64,000 nucleotides of DNA. Origin: Adiantum capillus-veneris. Taxonomy: Eukaryota; Streptophyta; Polypodiopsida; Polypodiales; Pteridaceae. Within the stretch, counting starts at the first letter, position 1, and each line of letters opens with the position of its first letter. The notes below the pieces were generated by a model. The model was not told the DNA's origin and made no database searches. It was given only the letters and a program-made list of their open reading frames with translations. Shown here piece by piece: positions 34,801-46,211 of the stretch. Where the stretch lies: assembly GCA_014529385.2 (NCBI GenBank), contig CM043953.1, positions 78,358,872 to 78,422,871 on the forward strand, read 5' to 3'. A program made the position numbers and the translations under genes.

Positions 34801-35781
34801 AGACACATGAAGTGATGCCCCTGAGTCTATAATCCAGTCACTCAGTGCATTTCCATCAGATGCTGTAAGAAGAGCTGAGTCCATTGTATTCTTCAAGAAG
34901 TAGATGTCTCCTGACACTAGACTGTCATCCTCTACAACAGTGTTTGTCACATTTATTTCTTGAATCTTCACTGAGGACTTGTTCTTCTCACCATGGTCTT
35001 CAGCTTTCTCTTTGCCTTTTTCTGCTTTCCATTCTCTGCAGTCTCTTTTCATGTGACCCTTCTTGCCACAATGGTAGCATTCTATGTCACTCTTGACTTT
35101 AGCACTATGGGACTTGCTACGAGACTGATTCCTCTTTCCACCTTTGTACTTTTCTTTGGTCCTTCCCCTGACAACTAAGGCTGTTCCTTTGCCTTTGTCC
35201 ATTGTCTTTCTATTGGTTTCTTCAGTAAGCAGACTTCCTTCTACACCTGCTATGTTCAAACCATCTGGAGGTGCAGAATTACTCAAAGCTGTGAGAAAAG
35301 TGTCCCAACTTTCTGGCAATGTGATCAACAGGAATATAGCTCTAACAGGTTCATCAAACTTGACACCTTGAGCTGACAACTGACTATAGATTGTGTTGAA
35401 TTCATTCAGATGATTGGACATAGGTGTCCCTTCTTTCATCTTCAAGTCAACAAGCTTCTTAAGCCATTATACCTGTGAAGCTGCACTCTGCTTCTCATAA
35501 AGATCACTCAGCTTTAACCATGCTTGATAAGCCGACATCTCGTCTGCTACATTGAAGTAAACGCTTTCTGCCAAAGTCAGCATAATGGTAGAAAGTGCCA
35601 ATTCATCCATTTCGTTCCATTCATCTTCGTCCATATCTTATGGTTTTATCCCCTTGAGCTTTATAGGTTTTATCTGCTTCTTTTGTACCAACACGTGCCA
35701 AATCTTCTTCTTCCACAATGGGAAATTGGTTCCATCCAGCTTCTTGATATTGTGAAGAGTAGTGTCCTGTGATCCAGCCAT
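31801..35781 (-). pseudogene. C: Gag-Pol polyprotein with two early stops
   Basis: ATG at 35781 (MAGSQDTTLHNIKKLDGTNF). Stops TAA at 35638-35640 (codon 48) and 35467-35469 (codon 105) interrupt Gag; from there to 31801 the frame is open for more than 1,200 codons. Domains: Gag (LKMKEGTPMSNHLNEFNTIY), zinc knuckle CYHCGKKGHMKRDC (intact), protease DWIIDSGASLHVSPN, integrase WHSRLGHMSKKG and CEHCLYGKQ (intact HHCC), HSDLCGPM, RIDNGGEYVS, PPQNGVAKRMNRTI, RT with LILYVDDMVIAG, and RNase H YCDSQSAIQLARNPVYHSKT. The length is normal for plant copia. Only the two nonsense codons visibly prevent full translation. Confidence 0.93.
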
Positions 35782-36865
35782 AGCTACGCTTCACAGTAGT
35801 TTACTTTCCTGGGAAAAATTCGGCAGAGTTTCCCCTGTAAACTGACCTCTGAACCAATATCAACCTGTCAAATGAACCAAGAAAGCTTTAGATTCTGCAG
35901 AAATGTTGGCAGAGTCTCCTTTGTAAAATGGCTCTGGTGTACTAAAAACAGACCAAAAAACAGCTCAAAAAACCACTGTCTCTCTAACACTGTAAGCTGT
36001 GGGTAAACCTGTCCTGCACCTGTACTATCTCTGACTGTCCTGTCACTGTCTTGTAAGCATATACTACGACAATGCCTCAATGGCAGTAAAGAAAAGATGC
36101 AATCCCAACTGTTTAACTCACAGTCAATACATCCTAGCTGCCTATCTAAGGGTGCTGGAGGGATCGCTCTAAGACCTGTATCACCGAAAGGATCTCAACA
36201 TTCGAGAATCCCCTAGCTCAATAAAACCTCACTCGACCCTCAACAAAGGCTGCAGTAAATCTGACAGTACATAGACTTCCCACAAAGTCATACATCCACA
36301 AATTTCCCACTGTATGCTGTAACCGCTTCGGCGGTTGTTTACTGTGTGACTCACAGCCAGCAAACCCTCAACAGACATACATCATCTCTGACAATACATC
36401 CCATGTGGAAGTACCTGCAATGTCAGGATGAAATCTGGAATATCAAGCAGCAAACACAAGCTACCTGATGAACTAGTGGATGTCGCCTACAGTCTGTGTG
36501 TAGATGCGCCCGTGTCGTATGTGACACGACTCCAAGAACTGTGAGCCGTCCTTCGATGTGTAGACAGCCACAAATCAACACTCTGGGAGTGTCGATATCC
36601 TGAGCACCTGCAGTCGTAGGCCGAAAACCCCAAATTTGCAGAGTCGGATATGCACCCGCTGAGACCACGTAGTCGAAAATGACCTGCGCAGAACTTTGTC
36701 GAAGCCGAACGGTGACCGAGATGACCTCAGAATGAAATTCTGAGCACACCAACTCCTACAGGTCCTCCCATAAGATTTGGGGCCGTGTATTTGCCTGTCG
36801 AATTTCACTCCAATCTGAGCTGGTGACTCTAGCCTCCTGCAGTGTTGCCCCGAGCCTCGATCTGA
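35782..36865 (-). other. Leader of C
   Basis: About 1.1 kb between primer site and Gag, no protein recognised. It shares CCTGGGAAAAATTCGGCAGA with the B leader. Confidence 0.6.
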
Positions 36866-36877
36866 GCTCTGATACCA
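36866..36877 (-). other. Primer binding site of C (initiator Met tRNA)
   Basis: TGGTATCAGAGC on the minus strand, two bases from the LTR. Confidence 0.92.
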
Positions 36878-36879
36878 GT

Positions 36880-37071
36880 TGAAGGAGTACGAGCAGAAGT
36901 GCGACGCGAGAGAGAGTGCGAGAAGAAGAGCACGACGATATGGTGAACTCGCTCTATTGTAATGTGTAGAGCATAGTGAGTTCTTATTAGATTTTTACAA
37001 AAGAATATGTGTACATACCTGGCGGCCCGCCCACTTACATGGGCGACCACATTGGGCTTTATACCCCAACA
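36880..37071 (-). repeat. 5' LTR of C
   Basis: 192 bases, partner of 31520-31711. Confidence 0.94.
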
Positions 37072-38397
37072 TCCAGTAGGGGCTTCACCATTGGGTATGC
37101 GAGACAAATGATCAGCCATGACATGTCTTTTACCAGGTCTCACCACAACGGTAAAATCAAACTCAAGGAGAATTAACAAGCATCGTGTAATTCTTCCCGT
37201 GGAACAAGGTTTATTTACTAGATACAACAAGGCTTGATGATCAACATAGAACACAAACTTGTTGGTCAGAAGGTAGTAGCGAAATTTCTTTACTACATAA
37301 ATCATACCTAAACCTTCTCGCTCTGTAGTGGTGTAGTTTCTTTCGGCATCATTCAATTGACGACTTGCAAAGCTAATGGGGTAGTCCAATTAATGTTCTC
37401 CTAGTTGAGCTAGAACACACCCAATAGCAATGTTCGATGCATCAATATGCATATGAAAAATTACATTCCAATCGGGCACTCGTAGAATAGGAGCGCTAGT
37501 CAAGGCCTTTTTCAATGACTCATAAGCATGGTCACACTCCACAGTCCATTGGAACTCAATAAGAAGCTTGTACAAAGGACGAGCTATCTCGGCAAAGTTT
37601 AAAATAAACCGTCGGTAATAACCAACATGGCCCATGAACCTTTGAACTCCTTTATAATTTGTAGGTGGTGGCAATTCAGCAATGGCTTTAATTTTGCTCT
37701 CATCTGTGGAAATCCCATTTTTGGACACTATATGCCCTAAAATGACTCCATGTTTAACCCAAAATTGGCATTTGAAAGGGTTTAAGGAGATGCGATACAA
37801 TCTACACTTCTCAAGCACTTTTCATAAGCATGATAGATGTTCTTTCCAAGAGGAATAAACACAAAGGTCATCTAAGAAAGCTTCACAAAAGTCCCTCAAA
37901 TATTCTCTAAAAGCAGTGTTTATTAATCTTTGAGAGGTAGCAGGGGCATTGGTTAAACCAAAATCCATAACACGAAATGCGAACAATCCAAATTCAGTTA
38001 TAAAGGCTGTTTTAGCTTGGTCCTCCAATGCAATTGTGATTTGATTGTAGCGAGAGTACCCATCTAAAAAGCTATAAGCTTCCTTCCCTGCAACTCTTTC
38101 AAGCACGTGTTCTGAATATGGCAAGGGGTAATGGTCCCTCCTAGTGCCGGCATTCACCTTCTTGAGATCCACGCACACTCTGAGTTTCCCATTATTTTTT
38201 GGCACAATCACTCTTGGTGACACCCATTCTGAGTGCTCAATAGGGTATATGAATCCGCAATCCACAAGCTTTTCAATCTCTTCTTGAACATTTTTTGCAT
38301 ATTTAGGATTCATTGGGTAGGGTCGTTGCTGAACTGGTTTAGCCATGCTATTCATAGGGATTGTGTGTTGCACCACGGAAGCTGGAACACCTTTCAT
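37072..38397 (-). pseudogene. D: reverse transcriptase and RNase H
   Basis: One frame with stops near 37820 and 37390. RT: GFIYPIEHSEWVSPRVIVPK, GKLRVCVDLKKVNAG, SFLDGYSRYNQITIALEDQ, VMDFGLTNAPATSQRLI, and the catalytic EAFLDDLCVYSS. The thumb shows HGVILGHIVSKNGIS and RFMGHVGYYRRFI. RNase H follows with HMHIDASNIAIGCVLAQ, ERNYTTTEREGLGMIYVVKK, FYVDHQALLYLVNK and RHVMADHLSRIPNGEAPTG, where C is inserted. Confidence 0.88.
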
Positions 38398-39534
38398 ATC
38401 ATGATAAGTCCAGGAAAATATATCCCTAAATTCCTTGAGAAGTTCTTTAAGTACACACTCCTCAGTCTCGGTCAGATCTTGGGCAATGAAACATGTTTAG
38501 ACTCTTCTCCTGGGTCTACTAACTCTATTTCCTTAACTATCGCTGGACCATCATAGACTCCATTGCTCCCATCGATAGGTTTTCTTTGAGCCTTTGTATA
38601 CACAACCTTACGTTCCTCTGTGGTATAGGATTTGAAATGTTCAGGTGCAGGGTGTAAGTTTGTGGGGTCCTATTGTTCTGTGGACTATGATTTAACTTCT
38701 GATTCCTTTTGTTGTTGAGCTAACTCTCCATTTTGTTGTCTCCTTATGGTGTGGCTCAACTTTGGCTTCTCTGTAGCCTCTAGTTGTGCGATGTCAATGG
38801 GTTGTGGACTACACCACATAACGCTTTGAAGGTATTCACCCCAGTTATCTACCAACTTTCGATGAGCATCACATGCCCCTATATAATTAAGCCATTCTGC
38901 AGTAGATTTCTTTTCATTTATTCTAGCAAGCACATTTTCTTGATATTGTCGCCTCTTATATCGCTTACTCTTCTTGTTTAATTCCCGATTATGGTCGATT
39001 TCTAGTGAAGACTCACTAGATGAATCACTACTTGTGTCTTCTGCTCCCTTGGATAGATTATCATCTAGGTTACCAAGTTGGGCCCTAAATTGTTTGTCCC
39101 CACATTTGAACTAAGATTTAACTTAGATTCTTCGTCCTCAGAGTCAATTTCAACTGATGATTCTGACCCCAAATCGTGTGGGCTATAGTCTTGTGAGGCG
39201 CTACTGGTTTCAATGCCAGTCAAACTTTCATCTTGTAGATCATCAGAAGCTATATGCATTGCTTCCAGCATGTTTAAGGGTACAAGTGGTGGTATTTCAT
39301 CCCCCTCAAGTGTTACCCAGGCGTCCCTCTATTTTCCCAAGTGTCTATGGTTGCTGCTAGGTGGACCCAATCCACATTGTCCGACTCAGTCATCCCAAGT
39401 AGTACATCCATATAAGGAGAATCTTCCCCAACATCAGTGTCCGCTTTACACGTGTAACAATACTGCAATGGGGCCGAGTGAACTGTGGTGTCAGATCTAT
39501 GATCAATTATAAACATGTTTCCTAGAGGATGTGC
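38398..39534 (-). pseudogene. D: long spacer between protease and reverse transcriptase
   Basis: About 1.1 kb carrying acidic fragments in different frames (SSASQDYSPHDLGSESSVEI; YMDVLLGMTESDNVDWVHLA; LARINEKKSTAEWLNYIGAC). No known domain. It is broken by several stops. Confidence 0.45.
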
Positions 39535-40578
39535 TCAACCGGTCACAAGATCCACTCGAATGACAGAATCTTGGAACTGCAGGTAGACATGGTTTTTGGA
39601 CCAGTCATTCACCATTTTTGCTTCCCTCATGAAAGGACGTCCTAAGATCATCTCCGATGCCATAGTGTGTTTGGAGAAATCTATAACAATAAAGGTAATC
39701 CTTATTTTATGTCCAAAGACCTTAATCTTCAGATCTTCTAGCATCCCAATAGGTTTAACAATAGACCCATTGGCCATCTTCACTACTATGGTTGTGGTCG
39801 CAAGGTGAGGTCTTCCCATAGTTTCCCAGCAATTTTTAGTCACAATGCTGACCCCAGCGCCACCATCAAGGATTCCCTTCACAGTTAATCCCTTAGTAGT
39901 GATTGGTATAGTCGCATTGGATTCATCACCCTCAAAGTATTGTCCCAACTTGTTAACAGGTATTTCTATATGTGGATCTATGTATTCCTCCTCTATTGGC
40001 ATCTCCCGAGCTCCATCCATCTGTGCAAATTGTGGTAGACCAAACTTCAGTTCTCCATTGAGGAAGGCTCGAAGAGCTAAGACTAGCTCAGGGTCTTTAT
40101 ATAGTCTGGACATGATGGTGGTTCTAACTTCTGAAGACATGAAATCCATCAATTTGGCAATGTTTAACGGCACCTTTTGGCCTTGAGTCCCTTGACGTGG
40201 GGAAGATGGGATCTCCATTTCTTCGATAGGATCAGGTAGTCCCTCTGTAAACATTCTTTCCATCAAGAAGTGACTACGCCCACTTTCCCATGACTTTAAG
40301 TCACTTTCTTCTTGGATGACACTACGTATGTCCAAGGGTCTATGGACTTGGTGAGGTTTTTGTTGCGTAGGTAACACGGTGTCTGTAATCTGGATCTTCC
40401 TAGGTGCCGTTTCTAGATCCCTTTGGGTATCTTCTACCAAACTCCTTAATTGCTTCACTCGCTCAATCTCCTCTGTAGGGTTTGGGTAAGTTCCTATCTT
40501 CTTTTTGGATCCTAGCCATTGTGGCTCATGAAGATCTTCCTTGTTGGTTTCTATCTTAGTGGTTGTTTTGGTCTCCAT
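39535..40578 (-). pseudogene. D: canonical protease region
   Basis: Open frame of 347 codons starting METKTTTKIETNKEDLHEPQ. The first 230 residues are a charged linker. The retropepsin core is KGLTVKGILDGGAGVSIVTK, with DGG where D[ST]G is expected, then LKIKVFGHKIRITFIVIDF and MILGRPFMREAKM. The G may be a local mutation (AGT or AGC to GGT); a comparison of copies would tell. It is separated from RT by the spacer. Confidence 0.75.
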
Positions 40579-40640
40579 GGTTTAACCTGAATCAGAATCT
40601 TCTTCAACATCGTTCATATATACGGGGTCGTCACCAGTCC

Positions 40641-41660
40641 CTATGTTGGTCTTTGAACTGGGGTCTGACTTCGTTGCTTTTTGTGATCTCTTTCTTTGTG
40701 TTTTCTTCTTTTTCTGAGATTGGGCAATTGATGCTGTGTCTCTTTCCTCAAGAATATAATTTGTTTTTGGAGCATCGATCGTGTGAGTACGTTTACTGGT
40801 ACCACGGGTGTACTTGGTGATGGCTCCTCGGTAACTTCAATCAAGTTTAATGGCATGATCTTCGATGCATTTGGATTATTTGGACATTGGGCAATCAAAT
40901 GATCTATGCCACATCGATTACACATGAGTATCGGCATTGTAGACGTGCTCGCTTGATTGGTTTGCATTAGTGTGGTGTTCTTTTGTAGCCTAGTAGGACA
41001 CTCGGCTACACGATGTGGACCTCCACACTCATAGCATTGAAGAGGTGGTCTCTTAGCAGTGTAATTGATATTTTGGCCTCTTGCCGCAAGAGCAGCTACT
41101 TGATATACATGTTTGACTTGTCCCCAATAGTTCTCCATGTAGTATTGTTGACTTTCTTCAAGCACATCCATCCCATAGGCGATGTTAGGATCTATATCTT
41201 CCTCACAGCCTTCTAAACAAGAAATAGATAACTCAGAACCCACTTGATTCACATAAGTGATTCTCGGATGTGGTGGTTGCGGTCCTAGCACTGGAGGTGG
41301 TAAGGGTGTTGTTTAAACAACATTTTGGGCCCTAGGGACCATGTGCTGTGCTGTTTGTTCAAGAGGTGGGGCCGTCATCAATGCAGGCACTCGAGGTGTG
41401 TCTATCCATGCTAAGGTTGGTCTATTGGCCATCGCGCGCTTAAATACTATTCAATCCTTAGCTTGATGACCATACCTTCCACATGCATTGCAATTCCCAT
41501 TGAATTTTACTCTAAAAGTAGGGCATTCACTAGTACTATGCGGTCCATAGCATACTGAGCACCATTGATGCTCCCTTCTTGGATACATATGATTGTTCTG
41601 CGGAGCACGATTGTCTCTAAGACTCTCTTGAATAGCCTTGGTGAGATCTGCTAAAGTCAT
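40641..41660 (-). pseudogene. D: nucleocapsid part of Gag with several zinc knuckles
   Basis: Two open pieces in one frame (41660-41451 and 41291-40641). Knuckle-like motifs: CSVCYGPHSTSECP, CNACGRYGHQAKD, CYECGGPHRVAECP and CNRCGIDHLIAQCP. That is four CCHC-type units or near copies, more than the one or two usual in gypsy Gag. The tail is basic (RKRRKHKERDHKKQRS). Confidence 0.75.
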
Positions 41661-42068
41661 CTAAGATATCTTTGGCTCCTTAGCAATAGGCTTTAGGGTA
41701 ATTGGCTGATGCCCTGATGCTTGTGAGCTAATAGATTTAGACTCAACAGACACTCTTTCTCCTTGAATCATTAAATTATCCTCCAATTGGATCGCATTGG
41801 TGGTGACTGCTTCCCAAGTGGTGATACCTCTAATGACTAAGCCATTGTAGATATCCTCATGTCGTAATCCCCTAATGAATCTATCAAGCAGTTGGTTATT
41901 GTTGAAGCGCTCAATTGGATTACATCAAGAATTCAAATGCTTCAAGCGACTTATAAAGTCTCTTACCAACTCTCCTTCCTCTCGTTGGGCTTTCTGGAGC
42001 TGAGAGGCTACACCCCAAAGCACTCCCTCTCGTATGTATTATTTTAAGAACAGTCTCCTAAGAGTAGG

Positions 42069-43876
42069 TTAAATCGTTTTTTCTTCCACCCTTCGGGTTC
42101 TATACCAATCCCCAGCCTTTCCACTTAAGGTTAGGCTTAAAGCATTGCTCTTGTGTAGGTCATTGTGTTCTCCTAGAGAATCGCATATTTGTTCAAACAC
42201 TTCGATATGCTTTCTCACATCCCCGTCTCCACTAAATTTTTGTGTGAGCTTGGCTATTTGTACTGCCTTACTTCTAGGCTCTCTATCAGGCGCGTTACGC
42301 ATATTCTAGCAATAGATCGACCGTTAGCTTGAGCAAATGTTGCCAAGTCACCTAAGTGAGGAGGCACCATGGGTGGAGGTGCTCCAGAGACTACATGTGG
42401 AGTAGGTATTGGCATTGGGCTTGGTGCATAGGAAGCCCTTGGGTTCCACTTTGGGTACGATGTTGTGCCATGTGGTGGTCCATAGTTCATATGGGTGGCC
42501 CTAGGCATAGTAGACGTTGGATGTGACATGCTAATGCTAGCCGGTATAGTCCCATGGAAATAAGAATTTGTGTATTGTGGTTGTGGAGCATAGGTAGTTG
42601 AAACAATGGGAGGGGTAGGGACTACATGAGTGTGATGCCCCATAGGTGCATACGCTTGGTACACACTTGTAGGTACTGTTGCAGGCATTGAGCTACCATG
42701 TAGTGGTGCTTTACTAACAAATGAGGTCCATGGAGTGTTTCTCGGCATGCCCATCATTGGGGTAGGCATGGTATCCGTGGTGTCATCAAGTGAAAGATGA
42801 GCTAGACTTGGAAAGGTGAAGCTATCACTTGTGGGCTCAGATTGCACTGAGACCCCTGGAGAAACAACATATGGGGGATCCATTGAACTTACCAAGGGAG
42901 TTTCCATTTGCGATAAGGTCGGTTGTTTAGCCTTCCATGTATCCAAGAATCTCATGAGACCCGTTGAAGGCATGTTGATCCCCTTGTTCTGTCTCTCTAA
43001 CTCAATGACCCTATGGATGACCTCACAAACTCTTTGTTGTTGATCCTCTATACTACTAGCACCCATTGTGGATTGTAGGACATCTAACCAACCCACATGA
43101 TAGGTGTGACTTGTCTATAGGTCGGACAGAGTCTCTGTTTGTAATTCGTACTCCCAGTTCTCATTTAAGAACACTCCATCTAGGATTGAGGTGCTAGGGG
43201 TGTCCTTTGAGCTAGATGTAATGTTGCTTTCTAGGGGTTGGCCCTTATCGGTTGCTAAATCAAGAGCACTTGATTTCTCTCTTAGCAAGGATATTGAGAT
43301 AGGAGCTTTCGCTTTTAAATCTCTTCGTTGATCCGCCTTGCGTAAGCTCTCGACTTCCGTTTCCCTCGCTGCAAGGATATATCTCTCAACCTCTTGCACT
43401 TCGGCAAGGCTTCTACCATCAGGTAATATGACCTCGGAGGGAAATAACTCTAAAGAGTTAGGAGGTGCAGTGAATGAAGTATTCACGTGCACATTCTCTA
43501 ACGGTATAGGGTCTACGTTTGTCACGACTGGAGAATTTTCTTCCCCACCCCCCTCATTTACATCATTAGCTCTATGTTTGGAGCGAGTGGCTCTACTAGA
43601 GGTTTCCTTCAGGCGGCTAAGCACGCTCGGCCTGGACCGAGGACCCATGGCATGCATGTCTTGGCTCGAGCTATCGGGATTAGGCATTGGGAAACCCTCC
43701 ATGACGTCGTAGTCAGAGGAAGAGTCACTAGCCGCTATGTTCGGGTCTTGGTTTGTACTACCTTGGGTCCCCGCCGAGGGTCCAGAACCTAAAGTAGGTG
43801 GATATTGAGAACTCGCGTAAGTCAAAATTCTCTCTAGTTGCTCCGTCTCTAGCACACAACTAGAGCGTAGATGCAT
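42069..43876 (-). pseudogene. D: Gag N-terminal and core
   Basis: ATG at 43876 (MHLRSSCVLETEQLERILTY). The first part is serine-rich and acidic with an in-frame TAG near 43115, then VGWLDVLQSTMGASSIEDQQ and a proline/methionine/threonine-rich stretch (PMPIPTPHVVSGAPPPMVPP). After a frameshift near 42300 the Gag core follows: IAKLTQKFSGDGDVRKHIEV, SLTLSGKAGDWYRT. It is long for a gypsy Gag because of the low-complexity middle. Confidence 0.75.
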
Positions 43877-44646
43877 GTGCCTTTGGCACCCTACAAACGT
43901 CGACGAATAACCTCGAAGGTTAACCGCTTACCTTTTTTAAGCGTCCGTTTTCACTCGTGTTTTTTACGTTTTTAATGTTTTTTAATGTTTGATTTTTTTT
44001 ATTAAAGTGTATGACAGCTCGAAATGAGCGTATCACTTAGAGGGTCGCTGTGTGCTTTACAACACAATTTTTGGGCATCTGATGTTCCGTTGGTCCTCAA
44101 AAAATCGATTTTTAGCTACGTGTGAAGCTAAAATTCGTTTTTTTAAAAGGCGACTGAGGCCAAAGCCTGAGCGTGAGCTTGGGCTTGGGTCTGGGAGATA
44201 TTCCCAATCTTGGTCCTACCTTTAATTTTTTTTTAAATTTTTAAATTTTTTATTTTAAAAGGATAAGGTTGCCGCTGCCTGCGCGAGAGCGCACACACAC
44301 ACTCTATCTACCTACTTCTAACTAATACACCTATTGTTACACACTAACACACTCTATTAACTCTCACAGATCTACTTCCTACTTACTGTACACAGAAAAT
44401 TAACAACCTTAGTACACAGAGAATAAACATAGTACCTTTGAAAACTCCATTAACAAAGGAAACTAACAACCTTAATACACAGAGAATAAACACAGTACCT
44501 TTGAAAACTCCATTAACAAAAAACACACACAGTATAACACCAAATCCCTCTTCTCAACACACACACCCTCCTTCCTTACCTTTCCTACAATAGAAATTGC
44601 ACCACAAAAGAAGCACAGAGTGCCATTCAAGCTTAGTATATGGCAA
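43877..44646 (-). other. Leader of D
   Basis: About 770 bases without a gene. Near 44400-44520 a stretch with ACACAGAGAATAAACA and CTTTGAAAACTCCATTAACAA occurs twice in tandem. Confidence 0.6.
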
Positions 44647-44664
44647 TCCCCGGCAGCGGCGCCA
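44647..44664 (-). other. Primer binding site of D (Asp tRNA type)
   Basis: The minus strand reads TGGCGCCGCTGCCGGGGA, four bases from the LTR end. It fits the complement of plant Asp-tRNA 3' end with one mismatch (from memory of that tRNA). Confidence 0.75.
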
Positions 44665-44668
44665 AAAA

Positions 44669-45274
44669 TGTGCGCGTATGTCGCAAGGGTCAATGCAAGG
44701 AACTTGCCGATACACCGCGTGCAAGCCACAAATGGCTCCAAGCACACAACAAGCCTAAACTAGCAAGCTCAAAGATGGCGTTGGTATGTCACTCACCGCT
44801 CTACGCTTCCTTCCGTGGAGGATTCCTCGCCGCGAAGAAGAGGGAGACGCTGCTACGCTGTGCTCAACCGCCTCGCCGCCGTCGTGCCGCCACAATGCTC
44901 GATCACACACACTCTCACTCTCTCTCTCTCTCTCTCTCTCACACACATACACACACACACAAGGACATGGAGAAGAAGAAGATGGAGATGGAGCAAGAGC
45001 ACTCTTCAATTGCACAAATGAGAGAATGAGTGAATTTTAGGTTTAGTTGACTTTTATATGAGCTCGCCCCATTCACACTTGGGTGCCCATGCTTAGCCAA
45101 CTAATCCCTTGAATATTCCAGTTAGAGTGCGCCTCTCATTGGCGATCACTCTTACCCTTTTCCTATTGGACCGACAAGCCCGGTACCTGACTCTACCAAA
45201 TAAATAATACAATGTCCGCCGTAGGTTACAGCGTCCGTAGGTGATAGGGTGTCCGTGAGCCGTGAGGGTTAACA
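44669..45274 (-). repeat. 5' LTR of D
   Basis: 606 bases, partner of 26180-26829. ORFs inside it match those in the other LTR and are not genes. Confidence 0.92.
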
Positions 45275-45279
45275 TGGGA

Positions 45280-46211
45280 CTTACATCTCAAAGCCACTGT
45301 CTTCAAAAAGATGGATTTTGGAGGGAAAAAAGAACAATTTTGTGCGGGTTTAACTGAAGAAATGGCGGAGTATGTCAACTCCCAAAGGCTTCTGGAATCA
45401 AGTTCCAAATAGGGGCTAAGAGAAATCTTAAGCCCACGGAAAACAAGGGTTCCAATGAGCCTAAGGGGAAGGACAATGTCCAAAAGTCTCCTAAGGGCAA
45501 TTCCAATAACAACAAAGCTAAGGAGAAGGGAGTTTACAAAGGCAAAAACAAAATCTCTCCGGACGAGCTTGAGCGTTATTGCAAGGATAAATGTTGTTGC
45601 AAGTGCGGCAAGCAAGGGCATGCGTACCGCGCTTGTCCCCAAAAGAACACCCGCCATGAGCCTAGAGCTACCTTGGTCAAAATCCAAGAAGAGGAAGCTC
45701 ACCACAAAGGATCTCCTCTATGCCATGCTTGTGGAAAGGTAACGGAACATGATGCTTTTATTTTTTTGACCCTGGTTCTACTCACAATTTCATATCCATA
45801 GAGTTGGCCACCAAGCTAGGCATCCAAGCCTATGAAATGGGAGATGTCCTACCCGCAGATGGTGCTTTCAAGGGGCAAGAAGCTTCAGTTACTCCCTTTA
45901 TTGGGAAATTGAGGCTCCATGTCCAAAGCTATGTGGACAAAGAGGACTTTTTTATCTCTCCTCTCAAGCATGAGGATGTAATCCTAGGGGCACCATGGTT
46001 TGATTGCATGGCTGCCAATGTCAAATTCCCCAAAAGGAGAATCTACTTTAGGTTCAGGGAAAAAGATATGTATATAGACGCTAAGGAAATGGGTAACACC
46101 ATACCCATTGTACATACGCAAGCTTCCAATAAGTCAATAAAGACCTCTATTTCCATGTACATGATTTTTGTTAAAGATTCTCAAAAGGAACCTAAGGCTT
46201 TAGCAAAATAA
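45280..46211 (+). pseudogene. F: Gag end, zinc knuckle, protease
   Basis: Continues the second gag of F after D. The knuckle is CCKCGKQGHAYRACP. The protease begins in TTTGACCCTGGTTCTACTC (DPGS) near 45766 and continues at 45804 with ELATKLGIQAYEMGD and HEDVILGAPWF. A short deletion near 45390 removes part of Gag that E retains. The frame ends at a TAA at 46209-46211. Confidence 0.85.

Larger units (their letters stand above)
31520..37071 (-). mobile_element. Copia element C, nearly intact
   Basis: 5,552 bp with 192-bp LTRs and the duplication TCCAG (31515-31519 and 37072-37076). It is inserted in D between RNase H and integrase. The LTRs differ at eight positions by hand count (about 4 percent). 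Only two stop codons are visible in the polyprotein. Confidence 0.95.
26180..45274 (-). mobile_element. Gypsy element D, large, Asp-tRNA primed, with extra 3' ORFs
   Basis: 19,095 bp including C; about 13.5 kb alone. Duplication TGGGA at 26175-26179 and 45275-45279. Order on the minus strand: LTR, primer site, gag, protease, spacer, RT, RNase H, integrase, second protease-like domain, WxPK-repeat region, small acidic ORF, long 3' noncoding part, polypurine tract, LTR. The LTRs differ at roughly 8 percent over their first 250 bases by hand count, so D is older than C. Size and primer resemble the Tat/Athila/Ogre group, but I did not settle the lineage. Confidence 0.9.
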
